Below are positions 1 through 9,894 of a stretch of DNA of 64,000 nucleotides, in pieces. How positions within the stretch are numbered: the stretch's first letter is position 1; each line of letters opens with the position of its first letter. Both the position numbers and the translations under genes were made by a program. Under the pieces are notes generated by a model that was given only the letters and a program-made list of their open reading frames with translations, was not told the origin of the DNA and did no database searches. Source of the stretch: Odoribacter sp. AF15-53 (GTDB lineage Bacteria > Bacteroidota > Bacteroidia > Bacteroidales > Marinifilaceae); NCBI RefSeq assembly GCF_003479425.1, contig NZ_QUHC01000009.1, positions 62,001 to 126,000 on the forward strand, in the 5' to 3' direction.

Positions 1-1476
1 GAGGGATTGTCGAAGACTAATGCTTTGTGCCAGTTGGCAACACGAGAGAATTGTATTGTGTGTTTCCCGGCGGGAGAGGTCGTGACGCAAACGGATGGTA
101 GCGGTGCGGTGAACTGGCAGAATAGCGAGAACCATTTACCTTTCGTGGATGCGATGCTGGATTTCTTTGGCAAAAGCACCCCGTCCGTTGATCCGAAACG
201 GGTTTATTCCACCGGGCAGTCGAGTGGTGCCATTTTCTCTTTTGTTTTGGCATTCTATCGTTCGGAGAAATTTGCAGCTATAACCCCGCGTGCGGGACAG
301 ATGAAGTTCGGGGATGACGAACCGTTACCGGCACGGGCAGTTCCGATTCGTGTGTTTGCGGGCGAGATCGACGAGACGGTTATTCATTCTGCCGTGTTGG
401 AAAACATGACAAACTGGGCGATAAAGATCGGCGGGTATTTCCCGGCTGACATGGTTTATACTGCAAAAGCATTTGAGATCGAAGAGTATAAAACCGTGGA
501 TACCCGCGTGTGGCATGGAGGAAATGCTGATTTGGAAATTTATACCTTACTTGAAGAGGGACATGGTATTAATGTCGTGAGATGTACCACCCTGATGTGG
601 GAGTTTATGTCGGCTCACCCGATGGATCAGGAAACCGTAAATTGTTTCGTGACAAGCGAGACCCACGAGATTGTTGCCCAGTGCGGGGAGAAAATAGAAT
701 TTGGTATTAACTATACGGATGGGGCGGAATTGACCGTTACCGGTGAGCCTAAAGGTTGGAATTATCGGTTGAACGGTAAAACCGTTAGTATGACAGGCCC
801 GGTTGATTTCTTCGGAGATATCGACCGTAAAGGAGAAATGATTTTGACCGTATCTATTGGCGGGCAGACTGCAAAGGATACGATTTCCTATGAATTGAAA
901 GCCCCGAAAGAGTACTTCGAAGTGGGAGATATTTACTATAACGACGATTTCGAACCGGTAGGTGTGGTTTGTTGGGTGAATAACGCGAATATCAAGGAGG
1001 CGAAGATCATTAATCTTGAAGGTCCTAATTCCTATGGAAATGTTTGGTATGGAGAGGGACTTGGTAATGATTTTGAAACCCCGGATCAATATGATGGAGA
1101 AGGGAATACTGCTAAAATGATAGCAAGGAAAGAAGCTTTGAATTTATCATTGTCTGCTGCGAATTCTGCATTTGTATGGGCTGCAGAGTATTCTTATAAA
1201 GGTGTTTCAGGGTGGTATTTACCTGCCGTAAAAGAGTTGGAAGCAATTGCTTCTAACGTGGCTGTTATACAGGAGAAAATGAAAGAATTGGGTGTTTATA
1301 CAACAAATTGGGATTTTTCTGCAAAGACATTGTATTCTTCGACCACGGAAACAGGTGGAAAGGGAAAATTGTTTTATAATTATAACTACTCCACGAAACA
1401 GGTAGGATATGGTGATAGTGCTGATGAATATTTAGGATATATTTATGCTCGTGCTTTCAAAAAAGTTTCTAAATAA
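1..1476 (+). CDS. Secreted PHB depolymerase-like esterase with C-terminal DUF1566-like domain (5' partial)
   Basis: The reading frame is open from the first base, so the gene starts upstream of the window; the TTG at base 7 is only the first possible start inside it. The N-terminal half looks like the catalytic part of a PHB-depolymerase/LpqC-type alpha/beta hydrolase: nucleophile elbow GQSSG (counting from base 7, Ser about 72), an Asp in AGEIDETV (about 122) and a His in EEGHGIN (about 186) fit a Ser-Asp-His triad. After an Ig-like linker (about 210-300), residues about 310-489 resemble the DUF1566/Fibrobacter paralogous domain (GWYLPAVKELEAI, then a terminal YARAFKKV). The product probably cleaves an ester in a carbohydrate or polyester outside the cell; the substrate cannot be told. 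The next two genes encode thioredoxin-fold secreted proteins, as in the tail of many Bacteroidota SusC/SusD loci. Hydrolase call fairly sure, C-terminal domain less so. Confidence 0.7.
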   Translation, partial: EGLSKTNALCQLATRENCIVCFPAGEVVTQTDGSGAVNWQNSENHLPFVDAMLDFFGKSTPSVDPKRVYSTGQSSGAIFSFVLAFYRSEKFAAITPRAGQMKFGDDEPLPARAVPIRVFAGEIDETVIHSAVLENMTNWAIKIGGYFPADMVYTAKAFEIEEYKTVDTRVWHGGNADLEIYTLLEEGHGINVVRCTTLMWEFMSAHPMDQETVNCFVTSETHEIVAQCGEKIEFGINYTDGAELTVTGEPKGWNYRLNGKTVSMTGPVDFFGDIDRKGEMILTVSIGGQTAKDTISYELKAPKEYFEVGDIYYNDDFEPVGVVCWVNNANIKEAKIINLEGPNSYGNVWYGEGLGNDFETPDQYDGEGNTAKMIARKEALNLSLSAANSAFVWAAEYSYKGVSGWYLPAVKELEAIASNVAVIQEKMKELGVYTTNWDFSAKTLYSSTTETGGKGKLFYNYNYSTKQVGYGDSADEYLGYIYARAFKKVSK

Positions 1477-1543
1477 CAGAGTGTTGTGAATTATTTACCC
1501 TACTGGCGCTTTGTCGGTAGGGTAAATTTAATATTTGAAATTA

Positions 1544-2713
1544 ATGAAAAAGTTTATTTTTTTATGCGTGTTGTTTGCTTTCTCACTCTCGTTGAGAGCC
1601 CAAGATAGTGGGATTCGTTTTTTTCACGGGACTTGGGATGAGGCGATCGCTTTGGCAAAAAAGGAGAAGAAAAAGTTATTTGTAGACTTTTACACGGAAT
1701 GGTGTGGCCCGTGTCTGAATATGTCGTTGACCGTGTTCGTGCTTCCGCAAGTGGGAGAGGTATATAACAAGAATTTTGTTTGTTTGAAGATTGACGCGGA
1801 AAAAGGCGAGGGGCGGGAACTGGCCAAACGTTATGCCGTCAATTCTTACCCGACCTATATTTTCGTGAATCCGAAGAATCAGGAGATTGTACATCGTAGC
1901 GGGAGCAACAAACCGGTTGAAGATTTTCTTTATGATGCCCAAGGGGGGATTAACCCGAAACTGGGATCCGTGTATATGGATAAAAAATACACCGAGGGAA
2001 AATATGATTTGGATTTTCTGAAAAATTACATCCGTTACAAAAAGTCAACGGGAAGCCGGGAGGTGCAGACATATTTCGATGAGTTGATCTCTAAAGGGGC
2101 GAAATTGACCGATGCGGATGTGTGGAATTTATACCGTAAATGTATCACGGGATACCAAAATCCTTATTTGAAGGAAGTTTCCGATAATTACGTGCGATTC
2201 ACGGAATTATTCGGTAAAAAGGAAGTAGACGAGAAATTAACGGAGGCAACATCTTATGCCCCAGTTCAGTTTACAAAAGGATTATGCGATTTCGAGGGAA
2301 AGGATTTTAATATCAAAATGCGTGTAATGACCGATCTTTTCAACCAGAAAAAGTACGACGAGGCATTTGCCGAGGTCGAGCGTTTGAAGGCTGACCCGTC
2401 GATCGACCAGCACAAGTTCGTGAAATCGCTTGTGTTCCACGTGCGAGTGTCCCCGGAATACACGGATAAAGATTTGCCTTATGAAACCTTGGCGAACAAA
2501 GTTCGAGCTTTGAGATATGTTGCCTACAATATGTATGATCGGGATGATGCCATGCCTCATTTTTATTATGTGCAAGGTTTGGAATATTTGTTGAAGCGAG
2601 CCTTGGAGGAGGGGAAACAAATCCCGACCGATTTAGTTACAACCCCGGAATACGGGAAAAAGGTGTATGACATGCGTCATCCCGATTTGAAAGCCAAACC
2701 GAAACGGAGATAA
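1544..2713 (+). CDS. Secreted thioredoxin-family protein
   Basis: Protein of 389 aa. The ATG at 1544 is chosen because it begins a clear signal peptide (MKKFIFLCVLFAFSLSLRAQ); an in-frame TTG nine bases upstream adds nothing. After cleavage comes a thioredoxin fold: a DUF255/thioredoxin_7-like start (WDEAIALAKKEKKKLFVDF), the redox motif WCGPC at about residue 53, and the cis-Pro element in NSYPTYIFV. The remaining 270 residues are helical and not recognised. It probably acts in the periplasm as a disulfide reductase or isomerase. It is followed by a 10-bp stem hairpin and then a TlpA-like gene on the same strand, so the two may be cotranscribed. The specific partner is unknown. Confidence 0.8.
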   Translation: MKKFIFLCVLFAFSLSLRAQDSGIRFFHGTWDEAIALAKKEKKKLFVDFYTEWCGPCLNMSLTVFVLPQVGEVYNKNFVCLKIDAEKGEGRELAKRYAVNSYPTYIFVNPKNQEIVHRSGSNKPVEDFLYDAQGGINPKLGSVYMDKKYTEGKYDLDFLKNYIRYKKSTGSREVQTYFDELISKGAKLTDADVWNLYRKCITGYQNPYLKEVSDNYVRFTELFGKKEVDEKLTEATSYAPVQFTKGLCDFEGKDFNIKMRVMTDLFNQKKYDEAFAEVERLKADPSIDQHKFVKSLVFHVRVSPEYTDKDLPYETLANKVRALRYVAYNMYDRDDAMPHFYYVQGLEYLLKRALEEGKQIPTDLVTTPEYGKKVYDMRHPDLKAKPKRR

Positions 2714-2736
2714 AAATATATTTATTACCTTTATAG

Positions 2737-2764
2737 CCTTCACCCGGATGATTTCGGGTGAAGG
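2737..2764 (+). terminator. Intercistronic perfect hairpin
   Basis: Ten-base perfect stem (CCTTCACCCG / CGGGTGAAGG) with an 8-base loop between the thioredoxin gene and the TlpA-like gene. An A-rich stretch, not a T-tract, follows it, so termination would be weak. It may stabilise the upstream transcript. It also covers the GTG at 2758, which argues against that codon as the start of the next gene. Confidence 0.45.
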
Positions 2765-2784
2765 AAAAACAAAAATGTGAGTAT

Positions 2785-4914
2785 ATGAATTATCTGAAAT
2801 CGGCGGCGTGTCCTTGCATGTATTTTTATCAAAGCTTGGGGAAGTGGATGATCTTTGTGGTGGTATTCGTGATTTCTTCGGGAGTTATGGGGCAGAAAGT
2901 TATAGAGAGTAATCTTTTGGGTAACTGGGCGAACACCGGAACGGGAGCTTGGGAGTATGGTTTTTATGAAGATGGGGCCGTTGCTTTCTCGGATTTCTGG
3001 AAATATAAACGTGTAAAATTCGGGAGGAAACAAACGGAGGTCGTGTTGGAAAATGGTAACCGGACGATAGTTCTTAAAATCAGACAGGGTAAGAATGGAA
3101 ATATTTCTATAGTGCGTGATAATGAGAAAGGCGAAATATTCCATCCGTGCAACGGCAAAGACTTTGTTGCGTGGGAAGGAGTCGATACCGTTTCGTTTTC
3201 AAAACCTCTCGTGATCACCGATACCGTCACGATACGCGGATATATTCGTAACCTCGACAAGGTGACTCACCCGGCGTTGCGAGGGTACACGTTTACTTGT
3301 GGCTATAATGGATTGCTTGAAGAAGAGGAAGGTGAAATTGTTGCCCCCGTAGATTCTTCCGGGCGCTTTACGCTTCGTTTTGTCGTGAGTGCACCTCAAC
3401 GAGTTTTATTGGAATGGGGACGGATGTGGAAAAATATTATTGTAGAACCCGGGGAGACGGTTTTGTTATATGCAGATGCTTCGGACTGGAAAGTATTCCC
3501 GGATGTTTCGAAGGAAGAGATGATTAACGGGAAAAAGGATGTGCTTTTCATGGGAAAGAACGCTCGTTTTCATCAGGAGTATACGTGTTTCCCTTATCCG
3601 TTATGGATGAGAAATATGTACGAGTTGAGGGAGATCGCCCGTTCGGATATGGAATTCCTGCGCTTGGCCGAGGCGGATTACTTGAAATCGGTAGCATTTT
3701 TGGATTCTATTTGTGGAAAATACCCGAATCTTTCGAAGAGATGCAAAGAGTCCATTGAAAATGAATGGAAATATCGGTTTGCGGCGACGTTGATGCAAAA
3801 CCAGTTTAATTTGCGCGGGAGCCACGAACGGTTTGATCCGGGATACATGGAATATGTAAATACTCATTTCTCTGTGAATGAATCCTTGTATTATTTTATA
3901 ACTCGGGATTACCAAACATTCTTGCGGGATTATACCGGTTATGTAGATAGTCAAAAATATAGGTATGTTGATGGGATTGGGTTGGTTTATATGCCAGATG
4001 ATCGTTTGTATGAGGTGTTAAGGAGGTTGAAGGAGGGCGGAATGTTTGGGGAATTATCAACGGAAGATATCGCGACTTGTGAACGTATTAGCCGGAAGAT
4101 GACGGAATTGAGCCGGCAGCAAATTACGGACACGAGTGCGTTTCAGGTGGCCGTGGGGGATAAGGCCATGCTTTATGATAAAATGAATACCTATCGCTCT
4201 TTGCCGGAGGTATGGGAATTGGAGGAGGTCGTGACCCGGGAACACGAGTTATTGCTCTATGACACGCTGGTATCCGATGTCTTATTGAAGGAGCTTTGTT
4301 ATACCCGATTGTTCGTGACTGGAATGGAGTATGATCACAAGTCTTTGGCACCGGGGATGATGAAATTAGTGGACACTAGAATTTCGAATCCTATATTGAA
4401 TCGAAAGGTGAAGGAAGCTAGCGATGTTTACCAGAAAATCGCTAGTAAAAAATTAGCTCACGAAGCCAGTTTGATTGATGTTGAGCGATTTAGTCATATT
4501 TTGGATGCAGATTCTCTCTGGCAAGCCTTGATTGAACCTTATCGGGGAAATGTGATTTTGTTCGATTTTTGGGGATCGTGGTGTGAACCTTGTAAGGATA
4601 TGTTGGCGTTGATGGGTGATATTGAGAAGGTGTTCGAGAACGAGAAAGTGATATTCATGTATTTTGCTTATAGCTCACCCGAAGAGGCATGGAAAAATGT
4701 TATCAAAGAATTCAATCTTACGGGAAAAAATATCGTGCATTATAATTTGCCTCCACTACAACAGCAGATGATTGTCAAGAAAATGGAGGTGCATGGATAC
4801 CCGACGTATAAAATTATAGATAAGGCCGGAAACGTGACGAACAGGGTATTGGAATATCCGTTACGCCCCCAAAGCGTGATAAATGAGATCCAAGCCGAGT
4901 TGAATCGTCGTTGA
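2785..4914 (+). CDS. TlpA-like disulfide reductase with DUF4369-like N-terminal region
   Basis: Protein of 709 aa from the ATG at 2785. A frame-open GTG at 2758 lies inside the preceding hairpin and is rejected. The N-terminus has a hydrophobic signal/anchor (WMIFVVVFVISSGVMG). Residues about 130-220 form a beta-rich DUF4369-like domain, often placed ahead of TlpA folds in Bacteroidota. A long helical middle follows. The last 150 residues are a TlpA/AhpC-type thioredoxin fold with FWGSWCEPC (redox Cys pair at about 598-602) and cis-Pro in VHGYPTYKI. It is probably an envelope thiol-disulfide oxidoreductase. Such proteins commonly sit at the 3' end of SusC/SusD/PKD-like operons, which would place the SusC/D genes upstream of the window. 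Confidence 0.8.
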   Translation: MNYLKSAACPCMYFYQSLGKWMIFVVVFVISSGVMGQKVIESNLLGNWANTGTGAWEYGFYEDGAVAFSDFWKYKRVKFGRKQTEVVLENGNRTIVLKIRQGKNGNISIVRDNEKGEIFHPCNGKDFVAWEGVDTVSFSKPLVITDTVTIRGYIRNLDKVTHPALRGYTFTCGYNGLLEEEEGEIVAPVDSSGRFTLRFVVSAPQRVLLEWGRMWKNIIVEPGETVLLYADASDWKVFPDVSKEEMINGKKDVLFMGKNARFHQEYTCFPYPLWMRNMYELREIARSDMEFLRLAEADYLKSVAFLDSICGKYPNLSKRCKESIENEWKYRFAATLMQNQFNLRGSHERFDPGYMEYVNTHFSVNESLYYFITRDYQTFLRDYTGYVDSQKYRYVDGIGLVYMPDDRLYEVLRRLKEGGMFGELSTEDIATCERISRKMTELSRQQITDTSAFQVAVGDKAMLYDKMNTYRSLPEVWELEEVVTREHELLLYDTLVSDVLLKELCYTRLFVTGMEYDHKSLAPGMMKLVDTRISNPILNRKVKEASDVYQKIASKKLAHEASLIDVERFSHILDADSLWQALIEPYRGNVILFDFWGSWCEPCKDMLALMGDIEKVFENEKVIFMYFAYSSPEEAWKNVIKEFNLTGKNIVHYNLPPLQQQMIVKKMEVHGYPTYKIIDKAGNVTNRVLEYPLRPQSVINEIQAELNRR

Positions 4915-5352
4915 ATATTTTGAGGGAAAATCTTTGACTTGTCCTGTCGATCGGCAGGATGGGAATATTTCATCCTTTTAGTCTCAAATTTATAAAATTT
5001 GTAGGGATTCTATTCTGAGAAATATCGAAGGATGTAGAAGATATGTAAATTTGGTACCTGAATACGTCTGTAATTATTGTGTACTACTTGTTCAGTAGTT
5101 TCATGAACCCTATACGAACCCTATAGTTACCTTATATAAATCCTATTATAATAAGGTTTATATAGGATGTTTATAATTTGATTATAAGTTTATTATAGGT
5201 ACTGATCAGTAACTCAATAAATATTTGTGATGCATTCTTTTTTAAATACGCCTTATCCTGTTCCTTTCCTTTTCATTTACATGCAAGCGGAAGTGACTCA
5301 TATCCATTTGTTTGGATGCGATAATGGTCGAGAGATATTGTGAAAGTTGGAA
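4915..5352. other. Non-coding AT-rich intergenic region with several inverted repeats
   Basis: No convincing gene. The region holds overlapping short hairpins just after the TlpA-like stop (CCTGTCGATCGGCAGG at about 4942-4957, and AGGATG/CATCCT at 4956-4976 followed by TTTTA). It also has an ACTAC/GTAGT hairpin near 5082-5098, a 37-bp imperfect palindrome at 5130-5166, and the palindrome TACTGATCAGTA at 5200-5211. The hairpin near 4956-4980 may terminate the upstream operon. The rest is unexplained. Confidence 0.5.
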
Positions 5353-5391
5353 TAAAAAAAATAAGCCGCCCGATATTCCAACGGGCGGCTT
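5353..5391 (-). terminator. Rho-independent terminator of valS
   Basis: Read on the minus strand, AAGCCGCCCG and CGGGCGGCTT form a perfect 10-bp GC-rich stem with a 9-base loop, followed at once by a long T-tract (the A-run at 5353-5360 on the plus strand). It lies 22 bases past the valS stop codon. Confidence 0.9.
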
Positions 5392-5412
5392 GCGTATTTT
5401 ATAAGCGATGTT

Positions 5413-8037
5413 TTAGTTCAATTCGGCTAATTGTTGTTCAATTGCTTTAATTTTTGCTTCGGCATCGGCTTGTTTTTTGCGTTCGTTTTCAACTACTTGG
5501 GCAGGGGCCCCGTTCACGAATTTCTCGTTGCCGAGTTTTTTCATCACGGATGCGAGGAACCCTTGGGCATAAGCAAGGTCTGCTTCTAGTTTTGCCCGGA
5601 CTTCTTCGGTGTTGACTTCCCCGATAGCAGGGATGAAGTATTCAACCGTGTCGCAGATGAAGCTCCAGGCTCCTTTTACCGGGTCTGCAACCATTTCGAC
5701 ATCGCTGATGTTACCCATTTTGCAGATGATACTCTCGAATTGCAAGGGGTAGCGGTCGTTACTCTTTACTCTTAAAGAGATGGCATCTTTGAAAGCGATG
5801 TTGTTTTGCTTGCGGACAGTACGGATTCCAGCGATGACTTCTTTCGTGTTCTCGAACGTGCTCAGGAAGTTTTCGTCGTATTTTCCGGGTGTTGGCATCA
5901 CGGATACCATGATACTCTCGCCATCTTTCCGCTCCCTCAGGTTCTGCCATATCTCTTCCGTGATAAATGGCATGAACGGGTGGAGCAATTGCAACATTTC
6001 CTCGAAGAGGTAAATGGTTTTATTGTAAGTCGTCCGGTCGATCGGTTGTTCGAATCCCGGTTTGATGATTTCCAGTAACCAAGATGAGAACTCGTCTCGG
6101 AATCCGGTGTACACGGTCATGAGTGCTTCGGAAATTCGGTATTGCTCGAATTGCGTGTTGAGGGTCTCCTTGCATTTGTTCAAATATTGCTCGAACCATT
6201 CGATGGCCAGTTTGGAGTGTAACGGTTGTTCGATGTCGGCAACCTTCCAATTGCTGACCAGGCGGAAAGCATTCCATATTTTGGTCGTGAAATTACGTCC
6301 TTGTTCCGGGAGGCTTTCATCAAATAGCAAGTCTCCTCCGGCGGGGGCGCACAATAGCATTCCTACACGTACCCCGTCAGCCCCGTATTGATTGATCAAG
6401 TCGATCGGATCGGGTGAGTTTCCAAGGGATTTGGACATCTTGCGATGCAGTTTGTCACGCACGATTCCCGTGAGGTACAAGTTAGAGAACGGTTTCTCGT
6501 GGCGGTACTCGTATCCGGCCATGATCATTCTTGCCATCCAGAAGAAGAGGATGTCCGGGCCGGATACCAAATCATTTGTCGGGTAGTAATATTTGATATC
6601 TTCATTTTCCGGTTCGAGGATTCCGTTGAATACGGAGATCGGCCATAGCCACGAAGAGAACCAGGTATCCAAGCAATCTTCATCCTGACGGAGTTGATTT
6701 GCCGGAATGTCTTTACCGAATTTCTCTTTCACGAGTTTTACGGCTTCCTCGCTATTGCAAGCTACCACGTAATCGTTGCTATCCGGCAGGTAATATACGG
6801 GAATCTGGTGGCCCCACCATAATTGGCGGCTGATACACCAGTCTTTCACGTTTTCCATCCAGTAGCGGTACGTGTTTTTGTATTTTGCCGGTGTCAGGAG
6901 AATATCGTCATTCATGACAGCATCCAAGGCCGGTTTTGCCAGTTCTTTCATCTTGAGGAACCATTGCATGGATAATTTCGGCTCGATCACCACGTTGGTA
7001 CGTTCAGAATAACCGACTTTATTGTTGTAATCCTCGATTTTCACGAGGTTTCCCGCTTTTTCGAGTTCGGGGATAATTTCCTGACGTACGACAAAGCGGT
7101 CTTTACCCACGAAAAGGCGGGCGTTTTCATTCAAGGTTCCATCATCATTGAAAATGTCGATGGATTCCAGATGATGTTTGTATCCGATTTCGTAGTCGTT
7201 GATGTCGTGTGCCGGGGTGATTTTCAATGCTCCGGTACCGAATTCCATATCCACGTATTCATCCTGGATGATCGGAATTACCCGGTTTACCAGGGGAACG
7301 ATACATTTTTTCCCGGCCAGGTGGCGGAAACGTTCATCTTTGGGATTCACGCATACGGCAGTATCTCCTAGAATGGTTTCCGGGCGTGTTGTGGCGATGA
7401 TGATGTATTCGTCTTCGGTTCCCTCTATTTTATAGCGGAGATAATATAATTTACTGTGTTCGTCCTTGTAAATAACTTCTTCATCCGACACGGCTGTTTT
7501 GGCTGCCGGGTCCCAGTTTACCATACGAACACCTTTATATATAAGTCCTTTGTTGTACAGGTCGATAAAGACCCGGATCACGCTGGCCGAACGGATCTCG
7601 TCCATCGTGAAACAAGTCCGGTCCCAGTCGCAGGAAGCTCCCAGTCGTTTCAACTGTTCGAGGATGATCCCTCCGTGTTTCTCGGTCCATGCCCAGGCAT
7701 GTTTCAAGAATTCTTCGCGGGAAAGGTCTCTTTTCTCGATACCTTCGCTTTTCAGTTTGGCAACAACTTTGGCCTCCGTGGCAATGGAAGCGTGATCGGT
7801 TCCCGGAACCCAACAAGCATTTTTACCAAGTAAACGGGCGCGTCTGACGAGTACGTCCTGTATCGTGTTATTCAGCATGTGTCCCATGTGCAGGACACCG
7901 GTGACGTTAGGCGGGGGAATAACAATACAATACGGAGTTCTCTTTTTATCAACGGTGGAGTGGAAAAACCGATGTTCCAACCAGTATTGATACCATTTCT
8001 CTTCGCTCGTTTGCGGATCGTAGTTTGTTGGGATCAT
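5413..8037 (-). CDS. valS: Valyl-tRNA synthetase
   Basis: Protein of 874 aa, the usual length for bacterial ValRS, which charges tRNA-Val in the cytoplasm. It has the class I signature [13 protein letters not shown] (HMGH at 50-53), the substrate-binding [11 protein letters not shown] (about 79-89), the CP1 editing domain with [13 protein letters not shown] (about 215-227) that hydrolyses mischarged Thr-tRNA-Val, the KMSKS loop at 533-537, and a C-terminal coiled-coil arm ([13 protein letters not shown]... to [10 protein letters not shown]). The ATG at 8037 gives the standard N-terminus [16 protein letters not shown] terminator lies on each side, so it is probably transcribed alone. Confidence 0.98.
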   Translation of the reverse strand: MIPTNYDPQTSEEKWYQYWLEHRFFHSTVDKKRTPYCIVIPPPNVTGVLHMGHMLNNTIQDVLVRRARLLGKNACWVPGTDHASIATEAKVVAKLKSEGIEKRDLSREEFLKHAWAWTEKHGGIILEQLKRLGASCDWDRTCFTMDEIRSASVIRVFIDLYNKGLIYKGVRMVNWDPAAKTAVSDEEVIYKDEHSKLYYLRYKIEGTEDEYIIIATTRPETILGDTAVCVNPKDERFRHLAGKKCIVPLVNRVIPIIQDEYVDMEFGTGALKITPAHDINDYEIGYKHHLESIDIFNDDGTLNENARLFVGKDRFVVRQEIIPELEKAGNLVKIEDYNNKVGYSERTNVVIEPKLSMQWFLKMKELAKPALDAVMNDDILLTPAKYKNTYRYWMENVKDWCISRQLWWGHQIPVYYLPDSNDYVVACNSEEAVKLVKEKFGKDIPANQLRQDEDCLDTWFSSWLWPISVFNGILEPENEDIKYYYPTNDLVSGPDILFFWMARMIMAGYEYRHEKPFSNLYLTGIVRDKLHRKMSKSLGNSPDPIDLINQYGADGVRVGMLLCAPAGGDLLFDESLPEQGRNFTTKIWNAFRLVSNWKVADIEQPLHSKLAIEWFEQYLNKCKETLNTQFEQYRISEALMTVYTGFRDEFSSWLLEIIKPGFEQPIDRTTYNKTIYLFEEMLQLLHPFMPFITEEIWQNLRERKDGESIMVSVMPTPGKYDENFLSTFENTKEVIAGIRTVRKQNNIAFKDAISLRVKSNDRYPLQFESIICKMGNISDVEMVADPVKGAWSFICDTVEYFIPAIGEVNTEEVRAKLEADLAYAQGFLASVMKKLGNEKFVNGAPAQVVENERKKQADAEAKIKAIEQQLAELN

Positions 8038-8066
8038 TTTAATTCAGATTAAAATTATATATTCGT

Positions 8067-8093
8067 AAAAAGGCTGCTTTGTCGAGCAGCCTT
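8067..8093 (-). terminator. Rho-independent terminator of the Nif3/zinc-ribbon unit
   Basis: A 9-bp stem (AAGGCTGCT / AGCAGCCTT) with a 6-base loop. On the minus strand it ends in TTTT just past the zinc-ribbon stop codon. It separates that gene from valS. Confidence 0.8.
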
Positions 8094-8097
8094 GTTT

Positions 8098-8940
8098 TTA
8101 TTCTTCTGATTTTCTAAGTCTTCTTCCTTTTTTCTTTTGTGCATCGAGAAGAGCTTCAAGGTCTGCTTTTTGTTGCGAACCGTCGTAGTCACAGATATAT
8201 TTATCAATGAGGATACGGCCACAGTACTCGCAGACGATGATCTTTTTCCGGGAACGGATATCCAACTGTCTTTGTGGCGGGATTTTGTTAAAACAACCTC
8301 CACAGGCGTCACGGTCAACGGTAACGACGGCCAGACCGTTGCGGGCGTTGGAACGGATACGGCGGTATGCCGTTAATAAACGTTCGTCAATGGTGGCTGC
8401 CAATTCTTTTGATTTTGTTTCTAACGTTTCCTCGTCTTTGTGCGTCTCGTTGATAATATCATTCAATTCGCCTTTCTTGGCTTCCAGGTCGGATACTTTG
8501 TCTTCATAACGCTTTTTGGATTCTTCCATAAGCGCGTCTTTTTCCGCTTTTGCTTTCGAGGCTTCCCGAATTCTTTTCTCCTGTAATTCGATTTCTAGTT
8601 TCTGGAACTCGATTTCCTTGCTTAAAGCGTCGTATTCGCGATTGTTACGAACGTTATCCAGTTGTTCGCTATATTTTTTAATAGATTCTTCGGCTTTCTT
8701 GATATCCATTTTCCGGGTGGATGTCGTTTTGTCAAGCTCGCTTAGTTCAGCCTTCAAGTTGTCGATACGTGTCTCTAATCCCGCGATCTCGTCTTCAAGG
8801 TCTTGAACTTCCAAAGGTAGTTCTCCCCGCAGCGTTTTGATTTTATCGATCTCGGTGTCAATTCGTTGTAATTCATACAGGTTCTGCAGTTTCTCTTCAA
8901 CTGTCAGCTCTTGCATTTTCTCATTGTTATTCGTCACCAT
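8098..8940 (-). CDS. Coiled-coil protein with C4 zinc ribbon (COG1579 family)
   Basis: Protein of 280 aa. Residues about 15-190 are a long antiparallel coiled coil rich in E, K, L and D heptads. The C-terminal 70 residues hold a four-cysteine zinc ribbon: CGGC, then IPPQRQLDIRSRKKI, then CEYCGR. The family is widely conserved in bacteria; its molecular role is unsettled, and nucleic-acid binding has been suggested for it. The start lies 3 bases after the stop of the Nif3-family gene on the same strand, so the two are very likely cotranscribed, a common pairing in Bacteroidota. Family assignment is firm, function is not. Confidence 0.85.
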   Translation of the reverse strand: MVTNNNEKMQELTVEEKLQNLYELQRIDTEIDKIKTLRGELPLEVQDLEDEIAGLETRIDNLKAELSELDKTTSTRKMDIKKAEESIKKYSEQLDNVRNNREYDALSKEIEFQKLEIELQEKRIREASKAKAEKDALMEESKKRYEDKVSDLEAKKGELNDIINETHKDEETLETKSKELAATIDERLLTAYRRIRSNARNGLAVVTVDRDACGGCFNKIPPQRQLDIRSRKKIIVCEYCGRILIDKYICDYDGSQQKADLEALLDAQKKKGRRLRKSEE

Positions 8941-8943
8941 ATA

Positions 8944-9729
8944 TTATAAATACTTAATCGGATTTGTATTAATCTCAGAAAACTGAATCGCGAATTTAGA
9001 TATTTTTTTTGTAAGTATCTCATAAAATATCTCTTTTGTGAATTGTTCGCTTTCATAATGACCGATATCGGCAATAATTACGCGTTTTTCCGTGAGGAAA
9101 AAGTCATGATATTTGAAATCCCCGGATATATAGATGTCCGCGTGATTTGCCAATGCCCGGTTAAAGAACGAAGCTCCGGCTCCTCCACAGACGGCAACCC
9201 GTTGAATGGTCGGGAGGTGTGGAGTCGTGTAACGCAACCGGTCACACCGGAATATTTCTTTCACTTGTTGTAGGAATGTCATGCTTTCAACAGGATGCTG
9301 TAATTCACCAATGATCCCGAACCCGTTCCCGGCGAGGGGATCACCTTCCGGTTGAAGGATTTGACGATTAACGAGGTCGAGTTTGTCGGCCATACGTCCA
9401 CTCACCCCGTTAGTCACGACATCCATGTTCGTGTGGGAGGCGTAAATTGTGATGTCGTGTTTGATTGCCTTGATCACGCAACGTTCCACGTAGGTGGCGG
9501 GAGTAATGTGTTTGAGTCCCCCGAATATGAGCGGGTGGTGGGAGATGATGAGGTCGTGTCCCTTGGCGATGGCTTCTTCAACGACTTCTTCCGTGACGTC
9601 GATGCATAATAACACGGATGTCACTTCCCGTTCAGGATCCCCGCAGAGAAGCCCGGAGTTGTCGAAGCTGGCCTGTAATTTGAGAGGGGCATACTCTTCT
9701 ATGAGCGAGATGATGTCTTTTACGTGCAT
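8944..9729 (-). CDS. Nif3-like dinuclear metal centre protein (DUF34/YbgI family)
   Basis: Protein of 261 aa. It shows the family's metal ligands: SHHPLIFGGL near residues 63-72, the ASHTNMD block (about 97-103), and the C-terminal DIGHYESEQF (about 225). These are known to bind a dinuclear metal centre in a hexameric toroid. Many Bacteroidota homologues carry a PII-like insert and reach about 365 aa; this one is the short form. Members have been annotated as GTP cyclohydrolase I type 2, but that activity is not secure. It is operonic with the zinc-ribbon gene. Confidence 0.9.
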   Translation of the reverse strand: MHVKDIISLIEEYAPLKLQASFDNSGLLCGDPEREVTSVLLCIDVTEEVVEEAIAKGHDLIISHHPLIFGGLKHITPATYVERCVIKAIKHDITIYASHTNMDVVTNGVSGRMADKLDLVNRQILQPEGDPLAGNGFGIIGELQHPVESMTFLQQVKEIFRCDRLRYTTPHLPTIQRVAVCGGAGASFFNRALANHADIYISGDFKYHDFFLTEKRVIIADIGHYESEQFTKEIFYEILTKKISKFAIQFSEINTNPIKYL

Positions 9730-9894
9730 GTTTGGCTTGAAATTTAGAATTTGAATGAAATAATTTAGTGGTTGCCGATTCTATGCTCCGAGTAATTCAG
9801 TGATTGTCGATTCAATGATTAAGTGATTAAAAAGAGAGCATAAGAGCCGAGTGGCAGGAATCACCTAATCGGGAATCATTAAATCACAGAGTTG

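Noticed and set aside
2758..2784. GTG at 2758 as start of the TlpA-like gene
   Set aside because: It lies inside the right arm of a perfect hairpin, and the added residues (KEKQKCEY) do not improve the signal peptide; ATG 2785 does.
5780..7833. Several plus-strand frames of 60-125 codons opposite valS
   Set aside because: They are antisense shadows of a well-supported synthetase gene, with no domains or start signals of their own.
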